A DNA stretch of 18,163 bases, taken from Nitratiruptor sp. Lineage in GTDB: Bacteria > Campylobacterota > Campylobacteria > Campylobacterales > Nitratiruptoraceae. Of this stretch, positions 1 to 5,763 are shown in pieces. The stretch is from positions 1-18,163 of the forward strand of contig WGBB01000205.1 of assembly GCA_015494505.1 (NCBI GenBank), written 5' to 3'. The translations under genes were made by a program, and so were the position numbers. Position 1 is the stretch's first letter, and every line of letters begins with the position of its first letter. The notes beneath the pieces are model-generated. The model made no database searches and was not told the origin of the DNA. It saw only the letters and a list, made by a program, of their open reading frames with translations.

Positions 1-234
1 CAGTATATCTCCTTGCCTGCGGGCATAGGGCGGATGCATATCCCCTCTTTCGCGCTCTACACATTTTTAGGCGCCGGAATATGGTGCGCAGTGCTATTGG
101 GGCTGGGCTACTTCTTAGGCCACAACGAAGCTAAAATCAAAGAGTATCTGCACATCATCTTAGCTGTCGTGATGGCGCTGGTAGTTGTGGTCTTTTTCTA
201 CTATCGCCAAAAGGCGAAGAAGAGTAGTCTATAA
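1..234 (+). CDS. DedA-family membrane protein, C-terminal part (5' end outside window)
   Basis: The reading frame is open from base 1 and ends with TAA at 232-234, giving 77 residues of a protein that starts before the window. The opening residues (YISLPAGIGRM) followed by a YT-x-GAGIW-x(7)-GYFLG segment match the end of the DedA/SNARE-associated family, polytopic inner-membrane proteins linked to lipid-carrier flipping and envelope homeostasis (family knowledge). A second hydrophobic stretch (IILAVVMALVVVVFF) and a basic tail (RQKAKKSSL) fit a last membrane span with a cytoplasmic C-terminus. It converges on the small leftward gene that ends at 242, with only 7 bases between the two stops and no clear terminator. 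The specific DedA paralogue cannot be named from this fragment. Confidence 0.8.
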   Translation, partial: QYISLPAGIGRMHIPSFALYTFLGAGIWCAVLLGLGYFLGHNEAKIKEYLHIILAVVMALVVVVFFYYRQKAKKSSL

Positions 235-241
235 GAAGTGT

Positions 242-337
242 TTAATGTGTCTTATGTTTAACTTTATAAATGATATACAATCCATAAAGCATCAAAAGAG
301 TACCTGTTAAAATAGCACCTATCTCACCTGCGTTCAC
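242..337 (-). CDS. 31-aa single-span membrane microprotein
   Basis: I do not recognise this product. It starts with GTG at 337-335, overlapping the TGA stop (336-334) of the 60-aa gene upstream as GTGA, and ends with TAA at 244-242. The 31 residues comprise a short polar start (VNAGEIG), one hydrophobic helix (about residues 7-24, AILTGTLLMLYGLYIIYK) and a basic His/Lys tail. A near-perfect GGAGGT lies 5 bases before the GTG, better than most ribosome binding sites in this window and the main reason to believe the gene is real. The stop overlap suggests translational coupling to the preceding small membrane protein. The predicted topology is N-out, C-in, by the positive-inside rule. Function unknown. 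Confidence 0.6.
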   Translation of the reverse strand: MNAGEIGAILTGTLLMLYGLYIIYKVKHKTH

Positions 338-516
338 TTTTCACCTCCAAGATTTATAAGTTCTGTACCAACATACCATAATCCTAGACTTATGCCAAAC
401 ATTCCAACGGAAAAGGAACTTCCTTTTATAAAAGGAGCTATTACTGCGATAGCAAAAATTATTTTTCCTATGTCATAAAAAAGTTTGCCTAATTCTTTAA
501 GAGCTTCTTTTTTCAT
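334..516 (-). CDS. 60-aa two-span membrane protein, function unknown
   Basis: This is an unrecognised small protein of 60 residues. The start at ATG 516 is chosen because AAGGT lies 5 bases upstream and the peptide then begins MKKEALKELGK, an amphipathic basic head; the frame is open further upstream, but that would overlap the nucleotidyltransferase gene. Two hydrophobic segments are visible (about residues 16-30 and 34-53, the second containing GMFGISLGLWYVG), so it is probably an inner-membrane hairpin. It starts 19 bases after the stop of the nucleotidyltransferase gene and overlaps the 31-aa gene downstream by GTGA, so the three probably form one leftward transcript. Base composition is clearly AT-richer than that of the DUF2130 gene to the right. 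No catalytic motif is present. Confidence 0.65.
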   Translation of the reverse strand: MKKEALKELGKLFYDIGKIIFAIAVIAPFIKGSSFSVGMFGISLGLWYVGTELINLGGEK

Positions 517-535
517 AGTTACCTTTTCGATTATA

Positions 536-847
536 TCATAGTGCTTTACCAAAAAATATTGTTGTTTTTGCTATTTGTATTTTGAGTTTCGGTTTGACAG
601 CTTCTATCCGTACTAAGTCCACTCTTGTACCAAAACGATCTTCGAGCTCTTTGGTGAGATTGAGAAGAGCAAAAAGGGAAAGTTTTCTATTCTTTTCTAT
701 GGTATAGAGTATATCGATATCGCTTTTTTCGTTTGCTTCACCTCGTGCGAAAGAACCAAATAGGCCAATGAATCGTACTCCATATTTTTGCTTGTAGTAT
801 GCATTATTGTTTTGCAAATAGCGAAGGATTTCCTCTTTATGTACCAT
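536..847 (-). CDS. Minimal nucleotidyltransferase (MNT / NTP_transf_2 fold)
   Basis: This 103-residue protein has the complete pol-beta-type nucleotidyltransferase signature: GSFARG at residues 31-36, then D43-x-D45 (SDIDI) and a third carboxylate at D77 (RVDLV), the expected Mg/NTP-binding set. Such MNT proteins transfer nucleotides to a protein or RNA target and are best known as antitoxins that modify a HEPN partner (family knowledge). Here the next gene is not HEPN but a small membrane protein, which is unusual. Start choice: ATG 847 has AAGG 7 bases upstream and gives the usual family N-terminus (MVHKEEILRYL); earlier ATG 862 and TTG 874 are poorer. A TATAAT at 879-874 on the minus strand would place the transcript start near 866. 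Substrate unknown. Confidence 0.85.
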   Translation of the reverse strand: MVHKEEILRYLQNNNAYYKQKYGVRFIGLFGSFARGEANEKSDIDILYTIEKNRKLSLFALLNLTKELEDRFGTRVDLVRIEAVKPKLKIQIAKTTIFFGKAL

Positions 848-873
848 CTTTTTGCCTTGCATAGCCTTTATCA

Positions 874-902
874 ATTATAACACATTGTAAAAATAGGCCA
901 AA
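874..902 (-). promoter_or_regulatory. Candidate promoter for the nucleotidyltransferase cluster
   Basis: On the minus strand TATAAT lies at 879-874, with a weak -35 (TTGGCC at 901-896, 16-base spacer). The predicted transcript start leaves about 20 bases before ATG 847. The -35 overlaps the FliA-like promoter reading the other way, so the two divergent promoters may interfere. Seen directly; activity is inferred. Confidence 0.45.
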
Positions 903-913
903 TGTGCCGATAC
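888..913 (+). promoter_or_regulatory. FliA (sigma28)-like flagellar promoter
   Basis: GCCGATAC at 906-913 matches seven of eight bases of the sigma28 -10 consensus GCCGATAA. TAAA at 888-891 lies 14 bases upstream, one base short of the classic 15-base distance. The predicted start near 920 leaves a short leader with AAAGGA at 932-937. The downstream gene is a YjfB-like putative motility protein, which makes flagellar control plausible. Seen in sequence; the assignment is an inference. Confidence 0.5.
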
Positions 914-942
914 TAAGCAAAAGAGCACGAGAAAGGAAACCG

Positions 943-1131
943 ATGCAAGTCTCCTCCACTACAGATGCAGCTACATTGGCCACGCTCCAATCACAGCAAA
1001 AAGTCAAAGAGCAAGCACAAGTGAGCCTGCTCAAAAAGATGATGGAGCAAACGCAGCAGATGATGCAAGAGCTCCAAAAATCTTTGCAACCACCCAAAAA
1101 CGACCAGGGCTCAATCAGCCTCTACGCCTGA
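943..1131 (+). CDS. YjfB-like putative motility protein
   Basis: This is a small protein of 62 residues. The start at ATG 943 is supported by AAAGGA 5 bases upstream. The sequence begins MQVSSTTDAATLATLQSQQK, continues as a Gln/Lys-rich amphipathic helix (QVSLLKKMMEQTQQMMQEL) and ends in a short polar tail (GSISLYA). This resembles the YjfB_motility family (helical proteins of about 60 residues beginning with a short MxVS motif and ending in a hydrophobic tripeptide); the call is from memory of the family pattern, not a search. A FliA-like promoter precedes it, in keeping with a flagellum-related role. Its last 21 bases overlap the 3' end of the convergent DUF2130 gene, so both C-termini are encoded on opposite strands of the same DNA. 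Confidence 0.6.
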   Translation: MQVSSTTDAATLATLQSQQKVKEQAQVSLLKKMMEQTQQMMQELQKSLQPPKNDQGSISLYA

Positions 1132-2364
1132 GTCGTAGGGTAGTTGCAGCGCCTCGATATGGCCGATGGCGTTGCCGGCTATGCCTTTGATAGAGCCATA
1201 GAGCGCTATGGTGTTATCGAGTACCTTTTGGATCTGCTTTTCGCGCTGTTTCCAGATGCGCTGCATCGCACGGCGCTCTTTGTCCAGATCCTCTTGCATC
1301 TGCACGAACCCTTCCACGATCGCTTCTATCTGCATTTTGAACTCATTGGAAGTGAGGTAGCGATAGAGCAGGCTCATCTTGTCGGCTCTGTTTTCGTTGG
1401 CTTTCGTGGCTTCGGCGATGGCAATGATCTGATGGCGCAGGATCGGTGCCAAAGCCTTGAACTCTTCGAAGCTGCACACCCACACGCCATCCACCAGGCC
1501 CATCCGCTCCATATCCTTTGGCAGGGTATGCGTCACGATCACGCCGATGTCGGCTCCGAGCTCCCTCATATCGGCCTTGAGCTTTTCTATCCAGCTTTTT
1601 TGAAACTCTTTCGTGCGTTTGCTCTCATAGTAGATCTTGCCGCAATTCGTGAGGCTGCGGGTGTTGACGACCTGCACGCAGTCCGCGCCGCGCTGGCCTT
1701 TTTTGATCTCTTCGATGCTATCGAGGGGAAAGGCGCTGCGCAGATACTCTTCGATGGCGAGCTCTTGCACTTCGCCTTGGAGCTGCTGGCTCGTTAGCTG
1801 CGCTTTGCGCTGGGCTTCTTCGAGTTTGGCGCGCAGGTCTGCGAGCTGCTTTTCCTTTTCTTGGAGCTTGAGTTCGTGCTCGGAGGCCACCATCTTGGCT
1901 ATCTCTTCTCGCTCCTTGGCCAGGCGCTCTTGGAGCTCCTTTTGGGCTTGGAGTTTGGCTTCGAGCACCGCTTGCTCTTTTTGCTGCTGCAGCTCTTGGA
2001 TGGTAAGCTTCGCACGCGCCAGCTCGGCGGCCTCTTGGCTCTTTTGGGCCAGCTTCTTTTGGAGCTCTTCGATGAGCGCTTGCTGCTCGCTCGCAAGCTG
2101 GGCTTTGATCTTTTCACGCTCTTTGGCAAGAGCCTGTTGGAGCATCTCTTCGGCTTTCGCTTCGGCTTTTTTGGCGAGCAGTTCTCGTTCGAGCTCTATC
2201 TCTTTTTGTTTGGCTTCGAGCTCTTGGAGACGTTGTTTGTAGGCGCGTTTTTCTTTTTCTATCTCTTGTGCCAGTTTCGCCTTCGCCTCGGCTTCGATTT
2301 CACTATAGAGGGTTTTGTTGATATCTATCTTTGTGCCGCAGTTGGGACAGGTGATGGTGTGCAT
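1111..2364 (-). CDS. DUF2130 protein: zinc-knuckle start, long coiled coil, PD-(D/E)XK-like core
   Basis: This 417-residue protein starts at ATG 2364 (AAGGA 6 bases upstream), which places a CPNCG zinc-knuckle half (C6, C9) at the very N-terminus; an in-frame start at 2394 adds ten unconvincing residues. Residues of about 20-200 form an almost uninterrupted Ala/Glu/Lys/Gln coiled coil. The C-terminal half carries the DUF2130 signature, with a nuclease-like arrangement D228 (GADCVQ) then E247-x-K249 (YYESKRTK), consistent with the PD-(D/E)XK fold; the architecture resembles RmuC-type proteins. The biological role is not established. Its 3' end overlaps the motility gene by 21 bases. Codon use is GC-rich compared with the flanking nucleotidyltransferase and vapBC genes, so it looks resident while they look acquired. 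Confidence 0.8.
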   Translation of the reverse strand: MHTITCPNCGTKIDINKTLYSEIEAEAKAKLAQEIEKEKRAYKQRLQELEAKQKEIELERELLAKKAEAKAEEMLQQALAKEREKIKAQLASEQQALIEELQKKLAQKSQEAAELARAKLTIQELQQQKEQAVLEAKLQAQKELQERLAKEREEIAKMVASEHELKLQEKEKQLADLRAKLEEAQRKAQLTSQQLQGEVQELAIEEYLRSAFPLDSIEEIKKGQRGADCVQVVNTRSLTNCGKIYYESKRTKEFQKSWIEKLKADMRELGADIGVIVTHTLPKDMERMGLVDGVWVCSFEEFKALAPILRHQIIAIAEATKANENRADKMSLLYRYLTSNEFKMQIEAIVEGFVQMQEDLDKERRAMQRIWKQREKQIQKVLDNTIALYGSIKGIAGNAIGHIEALQLPYDSGVEAD

Positions 2365-2425
2365 AGCGCTTCCTTTTTGTGCATCGTTTTTCATATTCTA
2401 CACTCTTTGCGCACCAAAATGTGTC

Positions 2426-2482
2426 GTAATTGACAAAAATGTAATTTGACAAGCGCCGTAGAAAAGTATATACTATTTAGTA
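2426..2482 (+). promoter_or_regulatory. vapBC promoter with operator-like repeats
   Basis: TTGACA (2446-2451), a 17-base spacer and TATACT (2469-2474) form a near-consensus sigma70 promoter, the best in the window. The -10 overlaps an inverted repeat, TACTA-TT-TAGTA (2471-2482). The -35 lies in the second of two direct repeats, GTAATTGACAA (2426-2436) and GTAATTTGACAA (2441-2452). Such repeats fit autorepression by the VapB-VapC complex, as known for this family; binding is inferred. Confidence 0.65.
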
Positions 2483-2500
2483 GATATTAGGAGGTGTGCT

Positions 2501-2731
2501 ATGACAGCGAAAATCTTCAAAAACGGCCAGAGCCAGGCTGTGCGTCTTCCTAAAGAGTTTCGTTTCGAAAATCAAAAAGAGGTTTTTATAAAAAGATATA
2601 AAAAAGGAGTTCTCCTCATACCGAAATCAAAAGATGTCTGGGATGTACTCATTGAGAGTTTGGACCAATTTAGCGATGATTTCATGCAAGAGCGCACACA
2701 GCCTGAACAAAGACGCGAGGAGATGTTTTGA
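2501..2731 (+). CDS. vapB: VapB-type antitoxin (AbrB/SpoVT fold)
   Basis: This 76-residue protein begins MTAKIFKNGQSQAVRLPKEF, the classic swapped-hairpin AbrB/VapB DNA-binding motif (K-x-GxSQAVRLP), followed by FIKRYKKGVLLIPK and a charged C-terminal tail that should wrap the toxin (residues of about 48-76, ending RREEMF). Start ATG 2501 has AGGAGGT 5 bases upstream. The stop TGA overlaps the TTG start of vapC, giving stoichiometric coupling typical of toxin-antitoxin pairs. By family knowledge it neutralises VapC and represses the operon; the palindrome over the -10 box is the natural operator. Confidence 0.9.
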   Translation: MTAKIFKNGQSQAVRLPKEFRFENQKEVFIKRYKKGVLLIPKSKDVWDVLIESLDQFSDDFMQERTQPEQRREEMF

Positions 2732-3129
2732 AACGCCGCATGCTCGATACAAACATATGTATCTATATTATTAAAAACAAGCCTCTGCAAGTACTGCAAA
2801 GATTCAAAGAGTTCGATCCCGGTGATCTTGCTTTATGCAGCATTACCGTGGCGGAGCTCTATTATGGAGTGTCGAAAAGTATAGAGCGAGAGAAAAATCT
2901 CAAGGCATTAGAAAACTTTCTCTATCCGTTTGATATCGTAGATTTCGATGCTGAAGCAGCGCTCGTGTATGGAGATATCAGGACAAGCCTCGAAAAAAGA
3001 GGCGAGGTTATAGGTGGACTTGATATGCTCATAGCTTCCTGTGCGATGGCAAACGATATGATACTCGTAACAAACAATACGCGAGAGTTTCAAAGAATCG
3101 AGGGACTTGAGATAGAAAATTGGGTGTAA
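2728..3129 (+). CDS. vapC: VapC-type PIN-domain ribonuclease toxin
   Basis: This 133-residue PIN-domain protein carries the expected acidic cluster D7 (MLDTN), E43 (TVAELYYG) and D99 (GGLDMLIAS), followed by VTNNTREF where the fourth site is polar, so the nuclease is predicted active. VapC toxins cleave specific tRNAs or 23S rRNA (family knowledge; target here unknown). The start is TTG 2728, overlapping the vapB stop as TTGA: GAGGAG lies exactly 5 bases before it, while the first ATG at 2740 would be 17 bases away. The stop lies a single base from the stop of convergent rnhB, with no terminator between them. Confidence 0.9.
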   Translation: MKRRMLDTNICIYIIKNKPLQVLQRFKEFDPGDLALCSITVAELYYGVSKSIEREKNLKALENFLYPFDIVDFDAEAALVYGDIRTSLEKRGEVIGGLDMLIASCAMANDMILVTNNTREFQRIEGLEIENWV

Positions 3130-3130
3130 G

Positions 3131-3679
3131 TTAAAACAGCGTCGGCTGCAGGGCTTTTGGGCGAAAGCTCTTGCGGTGGATGGGGCATAGGCCGTAGCGG
3201 CGGATCGCTTCGATATGCTCTTTGGTGCCGTAGCCTTTATGCTTACAAAAGCCATACTCTGGATAGAGCTTGTCATATTCGCACATTAGCCGATCGCGTG
3301 TGACTTTGGCGAGGATGGAGGCGGCCATCACCTCTTTGATGCTCTGGTCGGCCTTAATGAGAGTTTCGATGCCTTTGACGCCGAAGTTGGTGTTGCCGTC
3401 GAAAAGGTAGCGCTCGGCTGCGAGAGCCTCTTTGATGCGACGCAATGCCTTTGCGATGGTTGCGGAGATGCCGTGCTCGTCGATCTCGTCATTGTCAATA
3501 ATCACGATTTCGTAGTGTGCACTTTGCGTGATGCGATCAAACAGCTTCTCGCGCTGTTTTTGGGTAAGTTTTTTCGAATCATCCAGTTTGTAAACGCGTT
3601 TCGTAAAAACCACACCGGCTACCACCAAAGGACCTGCCAAAGGTCCGCGTCCCGCCTCGTCGATACCACAGAGTCTCAT
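3131..3679 (-). CDS. rnhB: Ribonuclease HII
   Basis: RNase HII cuts RNA-DNA hybrids, including single ribonucleotides left in DNA. The 182-residue protein shows GIDEAGRGPLAGP at its start (D7, E8), a third catalytic Asp at D94 (LFDGN) and a fourth at D111 (KADQS), followed by the family motif AASILAKVTRD. Start ATG 3679 is preferred because it overlaps the upstream stop as ATGA and gives the usual N-terminus; an in-frame ATG at 3694 would add five residues. No strong ribosome binding site is seen, so translation probably depends on coupling to the ATPase gene. It ends 1 base from the vapC stop on the other strand. Confidence 0.95.
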   Translation of the reverse strand: MRLCGIDEAGRGPLAGPLVVAGVVFTKRVYKLDDSKKLTQKQREKLFDRITQSAHYEIVIIDNDEIDEHGISATIAKALRRIKEALAAERYLFDGNTNFGVKGIETLIKADQSIKEVMAASILAKVTRDRLMCEYDKLYPEYGFCKHKGYGTKEHIEAIRRYGLCPIHRKSFRPKALQPTLF

Positions 3680-4734
3680 TTTGCCAATGCCCATTCATAA
3701 AAAGGTAGTACATCGCAGATGATCCTATCGATTTCGTAGCGAAAACTATTGGCCACGGTGATTACCTCGATAGTGTCGATATCGATGCGGTTTTTAGATA
3801 GGACCTGTTCGATGCGCGTCTGGATGCGCGCTTCTGTGCCGAAGGGGATGGCCAGCACCGCTTTGCGCTTTTGGGGCAGAAAGAGTCCCAGAGGCTCGAG
3901 GTAGTACACCTCCTCGTCAGCCATTTCCAAATAGACCATATTTTCGAAGATTTTGGGAAACTCCTTTTGCACCCACAGATCGCTTTTGGCCGTGAAGTTG
4001 TGAAAAAAGAGCTTCTTGGCGGCACGCTTGGCGCCGTATTTGGGGATGAAGTGGATATAGCCGCTTCGCTCCCATCCATCAAGCATAGCGTAGAAGCGGT
4101 CTTTAGAAATTTTATGCCGCTCTTTGATACGCTCGAAGAGAAAATGGACACTCACATTGTGACCCTGGTAGTAGGTCAGCTCTTTGAAAAATGTGAAATC
4201 CTCGCCGAAAGTGAGGCGATAGAGCTCCTGTATGCGTTTTTCCTTTTTATATTCATCGATGCGTACCATCTCGGGGTAGTTGCCTAAGCGTAAGAAGTGA
4301 TTGATGGCCACTTTGGGCTCGCTGCGTTTTTCAAAGAGCATGAACTCCTCGAAATCGAGATTGCGCAGCCTGTAGTGGCGAAAACCCTCTATCTCCATGG
4401 AGTGATGCGCCACTACGATGAGCTGGCGACACTCGGGAAGGGGGATATCTGGCGTGTAGCCGTAGTAGACGAGGGTGGTGATCTCTTTTTCTTGAATGAA
4501 TGCGTCGATAGTATGCGCTATCTCCTCTTTGTCGGCGCGTGCGTCCTCGAAATCGATCAAAAGCGTCTTTTTTGATTCAGCGTATGTGCGCAAAAACTCC
4601 TGCACCAGCGCATACTTGCCCGAGTATTTTGGGCCTGTGAGGAGGATGCGTGCAGAGGGCGCAAGCTGCACCCGCCTTGGCAAAAAGTGCTGTTTTATGA
4701 TACTCTTTTCGTAGAAAAACTCCAGCAGCTCCAC
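3676..4734 (-). CDS. AAA_14/DUF4143-like ATPase with degenerate nucleotide-binding motifs
   Basis: This 352-residue protein has the layout of AAA_14/DUF4143 ATPases: an N-terminal P-loop at residues 34-41 (GPKYSGKY), a central RNLDFEEFMLFE segment and GNYPEMVR (about 151-158, the family's GGYPE motif), then a winged-helix-like and a C-terminal region. Two things are odd: the P-loop has Tyr where Ser/Thr normally follows the Lys, and the Walker B position (about 87-93, TLVYYGY) lacks the usual Asp-Glu. ATP hydrolysis may be lost or altered. Start GTG 4734 has AAGGA just upstream. It overlaps rnhB by 4 bases and diverges from rpsJ. A TATAAT at 4772-4767 (minus strand) is its likely -10. Cellular role unknown. 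Confidence 0.7.
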   Translation of the reverse strand: MELLEFFYEKSIIKQHFLPRRVQLAPSARILLTGPKYSGKYALVQEFLRTYAESKKTLLIDFEDARADKEEIAHTIDAFIQEKEITTLVYYGYTPDIPLPECRQLIVVAHHSMEIEGFRHYRLRNLDFEEFMLFEKRSEPKVAINHFLRLGNYPEMVRIDEYKKEKRIQELYRLTFGEDFTFFKELTYYQGHNVSVHFLFERIKERHKISKDRFYAMLDGWERSGYIHFIPKYGAKRAAKKLFFHNFTAKSDLWVQKEFPKIFENMVYLEMADEEVYYLEPLGLFLPQKRKAVLAIPFGTEARIQTRIEQVLSKNRIDIDTIEVITVANSFRYEIDRIICDVLPFYEWALAK

Positions 4735-4766
4735 TTTTCCTTCCCAAAAGGAAATAATTTCACGCC

Positions 4767-4772
4767 ATTATA
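4767..4772 (-). promoter_or_regulatory. Likely -10 box of the ATPase-rnhB promoter
   Basis: TATAAT on the minus strand, preceded by a T-rich stretch (ATTTTTGGC) as is usual in Campylobacterota promoters, which commonly lack a conserved -35. It lies about 32 bases before the GTG at 4734. Confidence 0.5.
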
Positions 4773-4782
4773 GCCAAAAATC

Positions 4783-4811
4783 TTGATTTACCGCTACCGC
4801 TATTCTATAAT
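4783..4811 (+). promoter_or_regulatory. Main S10-operon promoter
   Basis: TTGATT (4783-4788), a 17-base spacer and a perfect TATAAT (4806-4811) precede rpsJ. The predicted transcript start is near 4818, giving a leader of about 45 bases. No other promoter of this quality is seen before rpsJ. Confidence 0.75.
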
Positions 4812-4825
4812 TTCGTTCCCAAATA

Positions 4826-4841
4826 TGTTGCTATGGCAACA
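4826..4841 (+). promoter_or_regulatory. Small stem-loop in the rpsJ leader
   Basis: TGTTGC-TATG-GCAACA forms a 6-bp stem with a 4-base loop, 11 bases before the AAAGGT ribosome binding site (4853-4858). It is much smaller than the E. coli S10 leader that binds L4, so an autogenous role is only a possibility. Confidence 0.4.
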
Positions 4842-4862
4842 AGTTCTTTGTGAAAGGTTGGA

Positions 4863-5174
4863 ATGGAAAAGATACGTCTTAAGCTTCGCGCTTACGATCA
4901 TAGGGTGTTGGATAGAAGTGTTTCGGCAATCGTCGAAGCGGTCAAGAGAACGGGTGCCGAAATCAGAGGTCCTATTCCTTTGCCGACAAAAATCAGAAAG
5001 TACACGGTGCTCAGATCACCACACATCAACAAAGACTCACGCGAACAGTTTGAAATTCGTATACATTCAAGACTTATCGATATCGTATCTGCGACGCCGG
5101 ATACTGTCGATTCACTGATGAAGCTTGACTTGGCTCCCGAAGTGGATGTCGAAGTTAGGTCAATGGGCGAGTAA
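4863..5174 (+). CDS. rpsJ: 30S ribosomal protein S10 (NusE)
   Basis: S10 sits in the head of the 30S subunit and also acts as NusE in transcription antitermination. The 103-residue length is normal. Recognisable segments are KIRLKLRAYDHRVLDRS at the start, the loop with RGPIPLPT, and HINKDSREQFEIR. Start ATG 4863 has AAGG 5 bases upstream. It is the first gene of the long superoperon and is followed by rplC after 10 bases. Confidence 0.99.
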   Translation: MEKIRLKLRAYDHRVLDRSVSAIVEAVKRTGAEIRGPIPLPTKIRKYTVLRSPHINKDSREQFEIRIHSRLIDIVSATPDTVDSLMKLDLAPEVDVEVRSMGE

Positions 5175-5184
5175 GGGGAAATAG

Positions 5185-5763
5185 ATGGAGTTTATCGTAG
5201 AAAAAATCGGAATGAGTAGAACGATCAGCGTTCCAAGTGTACCTGTAACGCTGTTGAAAGTCAAAGAAGCGAAAGTGTGCGAGCTTGTCGGTGATGACAA
5301 AGCTATCGTCGCATACAGCCACGGCAAGCGCCGCAACAAGCCTATCGAAGGGCAGCAAAAAAAATATGGCCTCGAACCGCAGTTCAATAGATTCGTCACG
5401 CTCAAAGTGGCGAACAAAGAAGCGGGTGATTTGGATTATTCACCGCTGAATGAAGCAAAGAGAGTCAAAATCAGCTTCAACTCAAAAGGTCGCGGTTTTA
5501 GCGGTGTCGTAAAAAGATGGAACTTCGGTGGCGGTCCGGACAGCCACGGTTCGAGATTTCACAGAGCACCAGGTTCCGTGGGTATGTGTGAGTGGCCTGG
5601 ACGCATCATGCCTGGACAAAAAATGCCTGGACAGTACGGTAATAAAAAAGTGACTGTCCAAAACGAAGTGATCAGCTTCGATCCCGAAAATATGATTTTG
5701 GTCGTCAAAGGTTCAGTTCCTGGACCAAACGGAGCACTAGGCAAAGTAAGGATTGTCAAATGA
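5185..5763 (+). CDS. rplC: 50S ribosomal protein L3
   Basis: L3 is an early 23S rRNA-binding assembly protein that reaches to the peptidyl transferase centre. The product has 192 residues, starts 7 bases after AGGGG, and shows the typical FSGVVKRWNFGGG, DSHGSRFHRAPGSVG and PGQKMPGQYG segments. Where E. coli has the NQTPG site whose Gln is methylated by PrmB, this protein reads CEWPG, so that Gln is absent. Its last 4 bases overlap rplD (ATGA). Confidence 0.98.
   Translation: MEFIVEKIGMSRTISVPSVPVTLLKVKEAKVCELVGDDKAIVAYSHGKRRNKPIEGQQKKYGLEPQFNRFVTLKVANKEAGDLDYSPLNEAKRVKISFNSKGRGFSGVVKRWNFGGGPDSHGSRFHRAPGSVGMCEWPGRIMPGQKMPGQYGNKKVTVQNEVISFDPENMILVVKGSVPGPNGALGKVRIVK

Noticed and set aside
837..1097. 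A Cys-rich minus-strand frame opposite the YjfB-like gene
   Set aside because: It has no family resemblance and no ribosome site, and the plus-strand gene has both a promoter and a ribosome site.
1144..2433. Long plus-strand open frames opposite the DUF2130 gene (1144-1797, 1637-2242, 1861-2433)
   Set aside because: They are shadows of the biased coiled-coil codons on the other strand; compositions are Leu/Phe- or Ser-rich, there are no ribosome sites, and the minus-strand protein has recognised motifs.
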